From: Caenorhabditis elegans
Taxonomy: Eukaryota; Nematoda; Chromadorea; Rhabditida; Rhabditidae
Reading direction: 5' to 3'
DNA length: 64,000 bases
NCBI RefSeq assembly: GCF_000002985.6
Contig: NC_003284.9
Coordinates: forward strand, 10,850,001-10,914,000
Below the pieces are notes generated by a model. That model was not told the origin of the DNA. It worked only from the letters and a program-made list of their open reading frames with translations, and did not search any database. Below, piece by piece: positions 27,270-39,156 of this stretch. Positions within the stretch are counted from its first letter, which is position 1. Each line of letters starts with the position of its first letter. The position numbers were made by a program, and so were the translations under genes.

Positions 27270-27720
27270 ATATTCGAAATGAAACGCAAGATGAAGAAAA
27301 AAAACGAGAGACCAGCATGAAGAACAGACGCAGAATGAGAAAGACTAGTGTCCTCTTTTGCAGCATTGACTTGATAAATGTGGAGACCTTTTGGTAAACA
27401 AAACATTCGCAACTTACTTGTCCATCTTCCAATTAATGTATTGTTTTAGATAAGCAGAAGAGTAGGAAGAAAAATCTGAAATTACTACTTTTATGTATTG
27501 CTCAAGTATTGGATGGTATTGCGCAATACTACTCAATTCTGATGCAGACTAACGGCAGTGGACAAATATCGACCCGCCTCTTGCATTAGAACATTTGTTT
27601 TACAGATAATTGTTTGAGAAAACGTCACTTCGTGTGAGATCAAATGAACAAAGTTTGATAAGAAACTAGAATGTATGTGTTGTACTAGCAGAAATTTAAA
27701 TTATGTTTGAAATTGTGATA
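27270..27720. promoter_or_regulatory. Orphan copy of the pgp upstream region
   Basis: Related to 20305-20720 over its length, with the same order of landmarks: purine-rich start, GACTAGTGT, the ATTGCGCAAT block (27518-27527), ACAAATATCGACCCGCCTC (27562-27580) and a closing GATCAAATGAACAAAG-type part. No pgp gene follows it directly; the MITE and gene 4's own upstream copy lie between it and gene 4, whose start is about 1.25 kb away. It may be a distal enhancer of gene 4, or what is left of a deleted fifth pgp gene. Confidence 0.55.
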
Positions 27721-28264
27721 AAAAATTGTAAGTATATACAATGACTGACTACACAGGAAAGGCATAATAATAAAGAAGAAAAACATTTTATTTGTATACT
27801 GTAGAAAATAAAAAAATTGAAATGAAGTTCTGTAAAAAGTTTTTTTGTGATTACGTTCATCCAAAATAATTCCGAGCAAAATCAATTGATTGATACTCGT
27901 TGAAGGCACTGTTGGCTATCGAGGTGGAACATAACATAATATAATGAAACAAACGGGCGTTTGAAATAATTTATGTAGGTTGAAATGTTCATCGTCATTT
28001 ACTGGGATCTTTCTGTTTGCTCCACAAACTCCAATAAATCAGAGAAAAAAACAACGTCTTGTTTTCAGTTTATTAAATACCATACACAAGTTTTAATCAA
28101 TTGCCTTCAATGTTATGAAAGACCAGAAATTGACGTGCATGACACTCACAAAACAACAAAATTGACAATAAAAATTGTTTTAAAATTTACGAGCTTTATC
28201 CCCAGGTAATAGGGAAACTGTTAAATATCCCCCTTTCTTCATGGTGACATCAACATGACAAAAA

Positions 28265-28400
28265 AAATCATAATAACACTTTTCAAAAAGTTTTAAAATA
28301 TTTTTATTTACAGGCAAAAAGTGGCAATTACTAGAACTTTGTACGGGTTCGAAAATTCGACAGGTTTCTCAAAAATGGCAAAATCTGATTAATTGCAACT
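28265..28400. mobile_element. Fragment related to the 26598 MITE
   Basis: Shares internal text with 26660-26740, such as ATCATAAT, CTTTTCAAAAAG-like and TTTTTATTTACAG followed by CAAAA. No terminal repeats are visible, so it is a partial or decayed copy. Confidence 0.4.
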
Positions 28401-28440
28401 GTTCTAATATTAATAGGTAAAAGTCTAATTGCAAACAAAA

Positions 28441-28462
28441 TATATATATATATATATATATG
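28441..28462. repeat. (TA)n microsatellite
   Basis: About eleven TA units in a row, followed by TGTG. Confidence 0.9.
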
Positions 28463-29865
28463 TGAAATTATTTTTAAGTGTGTGTATTATATGAACTATA
28501 CGCATAAAAAAGAACTAATCTTGATGTACCATTATTTCACGCAATTTTATCACTTTTTTATGAAATTGTTGTATTTTCCGGCAACTCTCTTGAAAGAACA
28601 ATATCTCTGAAGTATTCGAATTAATCAAGAATTATTAAACAAAATCTTCAAAAGAATCTTCAGAAGAAGAATTAAACAAAATGTATAATTGTTTGGGTTA
28701 TTAAAAACTCTTAAAATATACGGCAAAACAAGATATGAGAGCAACGGTTCAATTTTTAGACTTCTGAAAAGTTCGAGTGGAGCAGCTTGAGCAAGGTGCA
28801 CTTTCTTAACAGTAGATAGTAAAAAAATGTTGTTAACTGACAATTTGTTTATATCCGAATGTTTAATACTTTTGCAGTTGTTTGTAAATTGATATCTTTT
28901 ACGTCGTCAAAGATAGATCACTTTGAAGCAAAAAACTTAGTTTTCGATTAATTTATTTTTTCGAGTTGTAAGGCATGATTGAGTGTTTTTTCTTACAATA
29001 TGAATTTGTGTTTATGTTAAAGTATATTTAGGTATTCTGACCAAATGAAATATTAATATTCCAATTAGAACCAAAATACAAAAATTCGAGCTATCTAAAA
29101 AAATAATTTTGAAGATTCTACAAATTATTTTTTGGCATTAGTGATTTCTTTAAATGTTTTGCGTGCATCCCTACTCTATGTGCGATTCCAAATATAATAC
29201 CCGTCAGAATTAATGTGAATTTGTTTCCCGGCGCCTGGTACGGTCTCTAAATTTTAATGAGCACAGTACTGAACTCGCAACAACAAAATCATTTCCGTTT
29301 GTGAACTTCAATGGGTCGGTCCTGTTTCCCATACAAAAACTACATTTTGGGCTCTTGCATTATTGGTTTTGATTGTTCACCTCATTTACATTTTTCTTCC
29401 CTATGATATTTTTTTATTATCTCCTATGATTTTATGACTGTTGGATTCACACTTGTAGATACATTCCTGCTCATAATGCAATTTTTGTGATAATACTGAG
29501 TTGATTTAATTATCTGAAGTTACTTCAAAATGTTAAAACGTATGTTTTCTTACATTTGTGGCAAACAAACTTCGCCAAAATCAAGATGACCGGGGATGGA
29601 GTATGAGGTAAAACAATTTATTGGATATAGGTTATTATTTTAGGAGCACAGTGAGTCCAATTCCTTACTGACGCAAAAGAGTTTTTGTAGCGTCAAATTT
29701 ATGTTGCTGATGAAAACTTGAAACATCGCTGTTTACCATATGCAACAATTTTTAATTTAAATTGAAGTCAAAAACCAAAGTAGTTAGAAAATTAGGCACA
29801 CGTAATTGCTATATTTCGTATTTTCCCAAACTATAGCGGTACTTTCTATTAAATTTTGTTTTCAG
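28463..29865. other. Intergenic, no supported gene
   Basis: AT-rich and without a convincing exon chain. At 29530 an ATG opens a short basic frame (MLKRMFSYICGK) that resembles the first exons of the small genes downstream, but it stops at a TGA after 19 codons with no good donor in between. Confidence 0.4.
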
Positions 29866-30193
29866 GAAGAGCGAGAAAAGTTCAAAGAATTGAAAAAATC
29901 ATACCTTGAATTTACACAATGCCTTTGGGAAAATACAAATCTTGTGACTTTCGAGCTCCTAATGAAGTGTCACCTTGAAAAGCATTTAAATTTTACATTT
30001 CACAAAAATATGTTTTATTTGTCAGTATTTGCATTCAATTAAAATGTACTCGTGTCATTTATTGGTGTTTTGACCAAAAATGGCCGTTTGTCTCTAACCA
30101 ATGTGTGATTTATTACAGGGCCTACGTCATGCTTTATTCGAGATTCTCCTTAAGATCGAGGAAGAAGCTGAAAATATCCGATACAACCTTTGA
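29866..30193 (+). pseudogene. Fragment of the small helical-protein family (possible pseudogene)
   Basis: Two exons in phase: 29866-30024 (53 codons, opening EEREKFKELKKS after TTTTCAG) and 30119-30193 (25 codons, GLRHALFEIL... to TGA after TTATTACAG). The first 23 codons line up with the 23-codon exon of the genes at 32798, 33717 and 36624, with Phe at position 6 as in those. Here the reading frame runs on past the usual exon end, as if the next intron had been lost. I cannot find an intact first exon: the ATG at 29530 is stopped by TGA. It could be a pseudogene, or a gene whose 5' end I have missed. Function unknown. Confidence 0.35.
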
Positions 30194-30841
30194 CTTTTGT
30201 TCTCATATTATATAATCTTCTATTTTGAAGGTTGTGTACTTACCGCATATACGTTTCAAAGTTCAAGGTTACAAAAAATTTGAATTAGTTTTTGGAAATT
30301 GTTAATGCTTTTACTCAGGATTTTTATCCTTAAATATCTTTGACTTTTCTGTCATAATTCAAATACTATTAGTGAAATTGACCAAAAAAGTTTGGTTTTT
30401 CTACGAACTTCATTTTTAAATACATTTATGCAACAAAGTTCAAAAAAAACTATACAATTTTCAAATTCCCCTTAATTTTAAAACTCAAACTTGAAACTGG
30501 TAGCAGTTAATATGCTGAAAATCACCACGACCCCAACTGACATTTATCCTAATCTCAGCCAATACAAATTGTTTTCATTTTTAAAAATAAACATTATTCC
30601 AAAAATCCCGAAATCGGCATTTCCATTTTATTGCGTCAAACAATCCAATTTTTGAATGTGAAGTAGTATCAGAATGTCAATCTTGTGACACCAAATTAAG
30701 CACATAAAACAAAAAGAATTGTGAAACGGCCCATTATCGTCTCTTTTTTATTGCTCTCCTTATTCTTTCCTTATCACGCCGACCTCGCGCACTCGACAGA
30801 CATTTCACAAGCAGGAAATTAGGTTAATTTTGTAGCTCATT

Positions 30842-31437
30842 ATGTTCGGGTTTGGAAAACTTTGTTTTTCGCGTCCGCTTGGTTATGAAGAAAAACAAGA
30901 AAAACTCTACCGTGTTGAGAAGACAAAAGCTGAGAAAAAGATGAAGATTCTGGACAAGCTTGTAAGTTTACGATATAAGTTATTTTAAAACTACTTTATT
31001 TTAGCTTTCTCGTCAAGCCGCAAAAAATCAGCGCCATTGGCAGTTTGAAGTTTTTGGGTGTCACGAGATGATCGGAATTTACTCAAATCCAAAAAACTTC
31101 GATAAAATCTCAATTGAGGTACGAGATGTGAAATTAAAAATTGTAGAATAATTAAATTACAATACGCTATTTTCGAACATTGAAAAACACAGAAAAAGTT
31201 GATACGCATTGTTATTTGTATAATTTTCAGGATCGTTGTAAAGGACTTCAGCGCCTGAACAGAGAAATGTGCCACTATGAAGAACAAATGCTAAAGACAA
31301 AGCTTGCAACGATCCCCTGGATCATGGAGAAGTGGCGCAATCACCAGGAGAACAGGGATCGAAGACGTTCAGAAGTCCGTCAGCAGAAAGAGTATTTTCG
31401 TCGCATCGATGCTCCACCATCGCGCAGGACGGTGTAA
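30842..31437 (+). CDS. Small basic coiled-coil protein, function unknown
   Basis: Three exons checked for phase: 30842-30961 (40 codons), 31005-31118 (38) and 31231-31437 (69 with stop), all joined in phase 0, giving 146 residues. The start MFGFGKLCFS follows a TTTTGTAG acceptor-like site that could take a spliced leader. The protein is rich in Lys, Arg, Glu and Gln with long predicted helices (KAEKKMKILDKL; the C-terminal part has many R/E pairs, as in NHQENRDRRRSE), so a coiled coil is likely. I see no known domain. An AATAAA follows at 31440. It shares strand, size and phase-0 exon borders with the genes to its right and may be a diverged member of that family. No function is assigned. Confidence 0.65.
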
Positions 31438-32283
31438 AACAATAAATACAGATATTCAGAGATTCCGTTAAAGACTTATAACTCATTGTCAAATACTTTG
31501 TAACCCTTTGACACATATTTACCAAAGCTCACTTGTTCCCTGTCCGATGTCTTTTTTGATCTTGACAAAATGTATCTCCCATCTTTTAAAATCCCCCGGA
31601 CAACATTTCATTTTCCTAATAAAATATGTTATTGTTATTTTAATTTTCACAAAGAAAAAACAAAGTATGCCTCTTTGGCTGGTACGGCTTGTACGGTGTC
31701 ACAGATGTTTTGCAGATGTTATCCCTATGTATTCTGAGCGATGATAAAATTGTATTATTTGCAAAGCCTTTTTAAAATACAGCTGGAAGTTGTACCAGAC
31801 AACAAGAAGAACGGCTACTTTTCAGCTAAAAGAAAACAGGGTTATCTTTTATCTTGTTTTGTCATTGACCATTTTATCAGTGTTAGAGGTTCTAGTGGCC
31901 ATGATTGTTGATAATCAGCATGTCTTTTGTACGCTAATGCTCACTATGTTTCCTGTTCCGTTTCCGCGTAATTAATTGATCAGGCTAATTTTGTATAGGT
32001 TATTTTAAATGTAGAAGTTAGGGAGGAAGTAAGAAAACAGATTTCTGCAAAGGTTGGCCCACAGTCTTTAACTTTAACAGCTGTTGTGTCACAAAGTTCT
32101 AATTTCGCTTTCATTATTTGCTTTTAACTAAGACAGGAAACTTCTTTATACAATCCATTGGTTCCTACTAACATCCATATTCAGTAATTTTTCTCTGCAC
32201 GGAAAAGAAGCACATATTAAAGAAATCGCATATTCCCATTTCTCCGTTGCCTTCTTCCCGTGGTCTCCTTCCTTTTTATTGCC

Positions 32284-33233
32284 ATGTGGGTATCAACACT
32301 GCTTCGACGCTTTTTCTACCGTCGGCAGCGGAACTCGCGATTTATTGAAAAACAAATGCGTAATATGACGGTCAAGTTCCAGGATACTTGGAAAGTGTGC
32401 GACATGGCACAAAACTACTATCTGGATGAAGCACTGGTAAGTAAATGTTTGGAAGAAAGACAGTAAGCCGACTTTTGTTTTAATTTGGTTATTACATTTA
32501 ACATTCTGCGTCTATAAAGATGAAAAGCAGAACAAAGGTAGGAAAACAATTTTGAAGTTTATGTTCCTCTTACATATCAAATTAGTATCTTTGAAGAATA
32601 TAAAGATCTTAAAAAGAAATCCACCAATCGAATATCATTCTCGAATGGCATCGAAGAAAGATTTCCACCTTCTTACGTTAGATGCACATTTTAGCGCATT
32701 CCAGTTAAACGTGGCTGAATTTTGGCACTTTCGCATTAAAACTTTCAATGTCAATTTTATACCTGAAAATTAAATTTTTCATTTATTAATTTTTCAGTTA
32801 GATATCCAGGAATTCGCATCTCTTCGAAATTATCACTTTCAACTCGTAGATGGGTTAGATGTACTGGTGAGTTTATCTTCTATCTCTCTCACTCTCTCAA
32901 TCTCTTTCCTTATACTTTTCATATTTACCCGGACATGTTTCCAGCTGCACGATCCAAATGTACGAGGCCACACTGAATTCCCACTACAGATCGAGAGCCT
33001 CAAAAGATCAGGTGCCTTTATCGTCATGCACGCAAGCGAGAACTATGATGTGGGTTTTGGTTTTATGAGGTCGGGCCAATGGAACCCAAGCGATTCTCGA
33101 AAATCATTCCCATTTTATGACTATGAGATTTGCGCATTTCCAGAAATTTGGGCGTCGGCTTGAAGATGTTAACGAGGACATGCTGGTGTTGACTTCTTAC
33201 ATTGTTCGACACCTTTGTATAAGCCAACACTGA
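32284..33233 (+). CDS. Small helical-family protein B, function unknown
   Basis: Four exons, all phase 0: 32284-32436 (51 codons), 32798-32866 (23), 32945-33049 (35) and 33144-33233 (30 with stop), giving 138 residues. The N-terminus is strongly basic (LLRRFFYRRQRNSR). Exon 2 (LDIQEFASLRNY...) is the family's 23-codon exon, and the next exon ends in an Ile-rich segment with SLKRSGAFI, which lines up with AIRRKGAY in the gene at 36278. The small 78-base intron at 32867-32944 keeps the frame open, so an unspliced read-through would also be open to 33163. I recognise no domain. A bundle of amphipathic helices, BAR-like or other, is a guess. Confidence 0.6.
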
Positions 33234-33566
33234 AGAGTTTCAATTGATAGTTCTCAGTGTTTTCCGTTTGTTTTTGTATGAGACTTCATTGACTATCATT
33301 GACTCGTCTGTAGTATTCGGTGCTCCCTTTGTCCAGAACGATATTTTCTCTCGATAATTTTTGTTTCGTTTTTCCCCGCACAAAATTTTTTATGTGTATG
33401 TGTGTTCCGCGATTTGACAGTGAGCGCCCCTCTGTGTTTCTTTCCCATATTTTTGTCTTTTGCTGCCTATAAACAGGGCGAATAAATTCCCATCGATTTC
33501 TGACTCTCAAGATTTTGTTTTTTTTTTGTCTTTTCAAAATCGTTATTTTCTGGCGTGGGGATTTGC

Positions 33567-34508
33567 ATGAGCTTGATCATTGGAATTAAGCGCGCCGTCT
33601 CACACAGTTGCTTGGTCAGATCTGCTGTTGAAATGCCAAAACATTTGGAAAAACGAGTCAAGGTAAGAAAAGTAAGAGACTATGTAGAATACCATGTGAA
33701 GAATTAATTTTTTCAGAACTTGGACCAGGTGTTTTTGGAGCAGTGGGGAACGTTCAATGAGGCGAGTCACTTCATCAGATTTGCGGTAAGTTTTTTTTAA
33801 CAAAAAGTCTCCTGGAAAGCATTTAAATTATCTGACTTAGCTTGAAATCATGATGACAGAATTGGTACAAACTTTTCGAGAAAACTAGGAAATAATGCCC
33901 TTCAAGTAACTTTTTCATCAAATGTATAACCTTTTATCAAGAAAATTTTTGTCACAAATTGAAATTTTTAGCTGGATCACGAAATTATGGAAAACTGGCA
34001 GCACATCATTGAACTTCTGGAAACTTGCGAAGCTCGAATGGAAATCATCACTGACTTCGATTACATGCGTGCATCAAGCTATGAAGTGATGAGAGTATGT
34101 TAATCAATACATGTTTATCAAACAAATATGTTACAGATTGTCAATACGCGTATGACTGACGTCCTCAACGTCATCCTTCCAGTCAAAGAATTCATGGAGG
34201 TCTCCATCAGACTCTACGGAGAAAGAATGGTGGATGAAGCAGAAGAAACTAGAAAGATGAACGCATTGGAGCAGGAAGCTGCTGGATCTTCGAAAGCGCA
34301 GAAACTCACGTTTTCAGAAAATGATGTAGTTGAAGCTTCTAACAGTAAGGCAAACGAAGACCGTGTCAAACGCAAAGAGCTCATTGATGCCATTAAAGAA
34401 GCCGAGGAAACTGATCTCCTTCTTAATCAACGTCGCGAAAAACGGAATGACAACGAAGAACCACCACGAAGACGGGGCAGCTTTTTCTTCGGGTGCTTCG
34501 GATTTTGA
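33567..34508 (+). CDS. Small helical-family protein C, function unknown
   Basis: Four phase-0 exons: 33567-33662 (32 codons), 33717-33785 (23), 33972-34094 (41) and 34137-34508 (124 with stop), giving 219 residues. Exon 2 (NLDQVFLEQWGT...) is the same length as exon 2 of genes B and D and keeps Phe at position 6. The C-terminal third is charged and low-complexity, ending in a basic-aromatic tail (PPRRRGSFFFGCFGF) that could bind membrane or a partner. It starts 333 bases after gene B on the same strand, close enough to be co-transcribed. AATAAA sites occur at about 33479 (after B) and 34703 (after C). Function unknown. Confidence 0.65.
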
Positions 34509-36277
34509 ATGCATGTTTCCATCAAGTCGCCATTTTTTGATTTAATTTCCACGGAGTAATATGTAAATGATGTACCATAATGAATTATTATCTTAGTAAT
34601 AATTGCCGAGAGCAATTTTCTCAGCTCCTCATTAATAACGAGTTTTTGTTTTGAAATGTCATGTATGAACACATTTTAATAATTGTAAACTACTAAAAAA
34701 AAAAGAATAAAGCGAGTTTTCTATTAAAAATTTTACTGTCTGCTACTCAAATTTAATAGGATTTTTTTTTGGGTATACAGATTTAAAAGATTTTGGAGAG
34801 ATAGGGACAAAAACTGACAGTCAGTTTTTGAAATGTCGGTAAACTTTTCAGCAGAATTGAAATCAGATATTATATACATTTTTTGCATAATATTTTTGCA
34901 CCCTCATCAAAGCTTATGAAAATTTGGTGAAACTTTAAATGATTTTATAACATAACACAGTTCTTACTCCAGCCTCTATTAGTTGGTCACTTGCTAGCGT
35001 TGCAATTATCTAGAAGTCCGAAAATTAGTTTCGCACGTCACTCTAGAAAAGAGAAAGAAAAAAAAACGGTATTTTAAAGGGTGGTGTTGCGCCAGTAGAA
35101 TTTTCAAACTGACAAAATGATCGATTATCAAAATACAACATTCCGAAGAGTTTTAGAATTTTGAATCTTTTCAATCCAAGTTATGGAGTATTGCCAAACT
35201 TAAGAAATATGTAAGTTTTTTGAACAATTCAGAGCAATTCAGCAAATTTCAACCTCTCCAATGTTTAACTAAAAAGATTCAAAATGTAGTGTGAAAATCA
35301 TAGAAGTAACACTATTTGCACCACTTCCATAAAAAGTGAAAACAAAGTTATTGCAGATTTACTCATTGTACATTAAAAATTTTAAAAATGTTCCGAAACC
35401 TTGTACTGTGATATTTGGTTATTATTGCACAATGTATGCAGTTTCAAACATTTTCACCACAAGTGCTAGTTAGCCCATCCTTCGACACAACATGTAATAC
35501 AAGTATCCTTTTAGAGTTTCACAATAATCTCAAAATTGCTGAACACAAAATATAATGTTCTTTTTTTTCATCCATGACAGAAACATTTTTCTTAAAAAAT
35601 CGCTCTTTGTGTTGTTTTGCACGGAGTGAATAGAATACTTTATTATCTCTGACACCAAAAGACCAACCATGCCGGGAAGTTCTCATACTCCTCGTTGCCT
35701 TTTTTGGCCCATTAGATAGAGCAAAGTAACCGTTATCGGCGCAACTACTAAACCACCTATTTTGATATTTGCCGTGACATTTTATGTTGAAAGTTAAACT
35801 TCCATCTTGTATTTTTATGTGAGTTCAACAATTTTTACTAATGTTTTCCTTTGTTGACAATGCTTTCACCCGACAGATATTTTGGGAAAATGAATAACAT
35901 TTTACTAATACAAGAAAACAACAGTTTTCACTTTCATTCTCCATTTGTGTTTCATTTCGAAAGCCCACCTCCGTCTAAGTTCAAAAAAAAACTTCACATA
36001 GCATTGAGTAGCAATTTTTTTCCTCAAAGCTTATTTCTATTATATTTTCTGTTTTTACTTTAACAAATACTAAAAAACAGGGGAGCTTTATGTGTTTCGA
36101 TTACTAGGGCAACGCTTGTGCGCACAAGCTTTCACTTCAATTTCGGGAAACATTTACGACTTTTCTTGTTATGCAAAACATTTCGTGTTTTTTATGTTGC
36201 AATTCTTGAATCTTTATTTTTTGTCTTTTTCATGAGACACCTGCACACGTATCTTCAATTTTCTTCATTGTCGCCAA
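34509..36277. other. Intergenic with repeat remnant
   Basis: No supported gene. At about 35068-35180 the text TTTTAAAGGGTGGTGTTGCG followed by an AACTGACAAAATGAT-like stretch looks like one end of the same repeat family as the 26598 element. I could not fix its other end; TTTTATGGAAGTGGTGCAAA (reverse complement, near 35335) is a weak candidate. The remainder is AT-rich. Confidence 0.4.
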
Positions 36278-37052
36278 ATGAAAGTTGCTCCACTACTAGA
36301 AGAAGTGATGGACCTTCGCCGGAAAATTCATATTGTGAGTTCCAATATTTAAACAATTTTGATATGAAATGCACCAGAAGGACATGCATAACTACCATTT
36401 GTTCATTGAGCAACCCCATTTTTTGTATACAAAATTTGGGACTGTTCAAAACGTGTACGAAGCTTTTTTGCGAAAAAATATTTTTTTCTACAAAAAAACG
36501 TTTAACTTTCCCGAGCCCGCACACAAATTTTGCTCATGCTCGAATTTTTAGTCAAAATTTTAGTTGGCCTGGCCAAAACAAAACTAGCCAGCATTTTGAT
36601 CAAAAGCGTTTATCAATTTTCAGATAAATGCTGAACAGTTTTTAAAAACTCGCAACGAGCACACCACTCTTATCCTTCAAGTGGAGGCAATGGTAAAACT
36701 TTTTCGAAATATATACACCTATTCATAACTCAATATCGTTTAGATTACTGAGTTCTCGCTTCACGTTTTCAAGGAACATTTTGAGGCGATTCGGCGAAAA
36801 GGAGCGTATTGTTCTGTTCGTGGAGAAAGAAACTTTGTGGTATGTGATTCTCTTGATTATTTTCTTGTACAGTAAACATTTTTAATCAAACAGAAAAACC
36901 ATTAAAGTTTGAATGTTTTGCATTTTTGTTTCAGTGGGAAATATTGTAATCACATATTTAATAAAGTTTAATTTCAGCGTTACTCAAAGACACTTACTGA
37001 GTTAAACAGCTCCCTTCGTCATATGATTGCTTCCTTCCATGGTAATAATTGA
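36278..37052 (+). CDS. Small helical-family protein D, function unknown
   Basis: Four phase-0 exons: 36278-36334 (19 codons), 36624-36692 (23), 36744-36839 (32) and 36978-37052 (25 with stop), giving 98 residues. Exon 2 (INAEQFLKTRNEH...) matches gene B's exon 2 in length and pattern (F at 6, RN at 9-10, H two residues later). Exon 3 ends in AIRRKGAYCSVRG, similar to gene B's SLKRSGAFI. Start and end are the least certain parts: the first exon is short, and a GTAATA donor just before the stop could lead to a further exon. Function unknown. Confidence 0.5.
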
Positions 37053-38505
37053 TTTCCCTGAACCAGATTGATTTTTTTCATATTTTTATGATGCTTGCTC
37101 AAAGAGGAGCGGTTTTTTTCGATTTTTATATTTTTAACCATGTCATTTTAGTTTTATTTTGGTATTCTCGCTAAATTTTCAACTGTTCCTGTTTAATAAT
37201 GTGGCTGATATGTTCTTTGGTGTCAATAAAAATAAGTTTGAAAGTATTTCTTTAAAAATTTTAATTTTACCATTAATTTGCTTGTCTAGAACTAAAAAGA
37301 CACATAGATGTGACCGGACAAGAGCTTCGATGGATTTCAGACTCGTTCACTTGTCATAAACTTTCTGGCCTCATGACTCTTCTACTGTTTGGGACGAGCT
37401 CCTGTGCTCAATGTTTTAGAACTTTTTTTGTTATTTCCTTACAGGTTGTACTTTACTTCTAAAAGTTGATTTATGAAATCATAATGGTTTTCATTTTTTG
37501 TTGTGAAAAGGTTAATTAACGAGCGAGGCTGCAGTGCGTTGCCATGAGGTCGGATAGGCTAATGGTTTTGGATATATGTAGATACCCTAGACTATAAAGG
37601 TCCGGTTGGTCAGAAGGAGCTGGTTTTTTTAATTGTCTCTTTTGTAAAACCTAAATGCGTCGGTTAATCTTATGATTTAAAACCTCCATCGTACTCTGGC
37701 AACAACGCTATTAGCTTTACTTCAAAGTACAATTTTTTTACGTCGTTATAAACAAGAATAGTTTGAATATTATAAATTGTATATTCATTTTGGCGTATCA
37801 CAGCTGAAAAAAACCCAATATTCCACATGATCCATAAACCTCGTAAACAATTTCGCAATATTTTAATCAAAATTCGTTTCAAGATATATCGTGTCATCTC
37901 TAAAACACGAGTTTAACAAAACGTGCTGAAAACTAGTGACAAAAAGAAAGAAACGTGTAATTATAATAAGGACACTTTGCCACTTGAAATTCTATCCGTC
38001 TTCTGAATAAAGCTTCATAGTTTACGCGTTTTGTTTACTTAGGCTAAATTATTAGATTTGCCATACAACGTTTTCTTTTTTCAAGTAAATCTAACTAGAA
38101 GTCAATTTCGAGTAGTGATTTTGAAAATATTTTCATTGTTTTATATGTTTTAGAGTATGAAAAGCTTCACAGGCACCAACACCCGATAGGGACTGTTTTG
38201 GTTTATTTTTTATGTCAGTTTTTTTTTATTAATTTGAATTGTAGCTTCAAAACAAAAATTCTTGTGGCATTCTGACAAAACACTATGAGGAATTTTGATG
38301 ATTAATTTGCTAAAAGAAGGCAAAAAAAGTTTGATGTTTTTGTTATTTTTTGTCTTTTCATTTATCACACGAACCACATCTTTTTGTTCCCCACAAAAAT
38401 TATGCTTATATTCTTTTTCTCATTTACAAATACTTATTTCTGTCAACTTTATCACTCAAGTTAAGTTAAATTTCAATAAAAATCATAAACAATACAACAT
38501 TTAAG
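37053..38505. other. Intergenic, nothing recognised
   Basis: AT-rich sequence between two small plus-strand genes. A less AT-rich stretch at about 37530-37620 stands out but has no open frame, and I see no tRNA or snoRNA boxes in it. Confidence 0.4.
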
Positions 38506-39028
38506 ATGTCTGTAAAATTAGATGATCTCACTGGTATGCTCAATCTAATTAGCCATGAGAAGCATATCCAGCATTTAGATGATTTGGTCACAAGATATCG
38601 CGAACTTGTTTGCCAACTGTGCACCGTCGTAAGTCCAATAGTTTTCTTTTCACAAATTATGCTCAATTTTAAGATTGAAATGGAGTGCATGTCCGAACAG
38701 GAATACATTCTTGAAATTTATGATGAAGCTTTTGGAACCGGCCAACGCGTCATTAACAACGAGTTTCCGTTAGCGACTACTAGTGAGGAGTTTGTGGTTA
38801 GTCAAAGAAAACAGTTGAACGCTTATATAAATATAATAAACTTTCACTCAATTTCCTTGTACCTAAAACCAAAACTGATTGCAATTATAAACTAAGATGT
38901 AAAACATATTCCAGGCCATGATTGGGAAAATGGAGCGATCAGTGTATCGCCTTGAAGCTGTGAAAAGAGTTCTCAAAATCTGTTTCATTAACAATTTCAT
39001 ACGGTTTGATGATAATTTCAATGTTTGA
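38506..39028 (+). CDS. Small helical-family protein E, function unknown
   Basis: Three phase-0 exons: 38506-38628 (41 codons), 38674-38796 (41) and 38915-39028 (38 with stop), giving 119 residues. The 45-base first intron is a multiple of three and lacks an in-frame stop, so retention would add 15 residues. It is predicted mostly helical and acidic (MSVKLDDLTGML, IEMECMSEQEYI) with a closing helix MIGKMERSVYRLEAV. It is a more distant member of the neighbouring family, judged by size, strand, intron phase and helical pattern rather than clear residue identity. No known domain. Confidence 0.55.
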
Positions 39029-39156
39029 TTTCATTTGCTTACTATGTTATTATCAAATTCGACCAATTAACAAATTGTGATTTCCAAAGTAGTTTATTTT
39101 CAATTCATATGGTGTAGAACATATCCATTTATAGAACTCCCCGTCATAAAAGTTTC

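Noticed and set aside
36118-36627. 169-codon plus-strand frame
   Set aside because: It overlaps the exons of the small gene at 36278 in another frame and has a noise-like composition.
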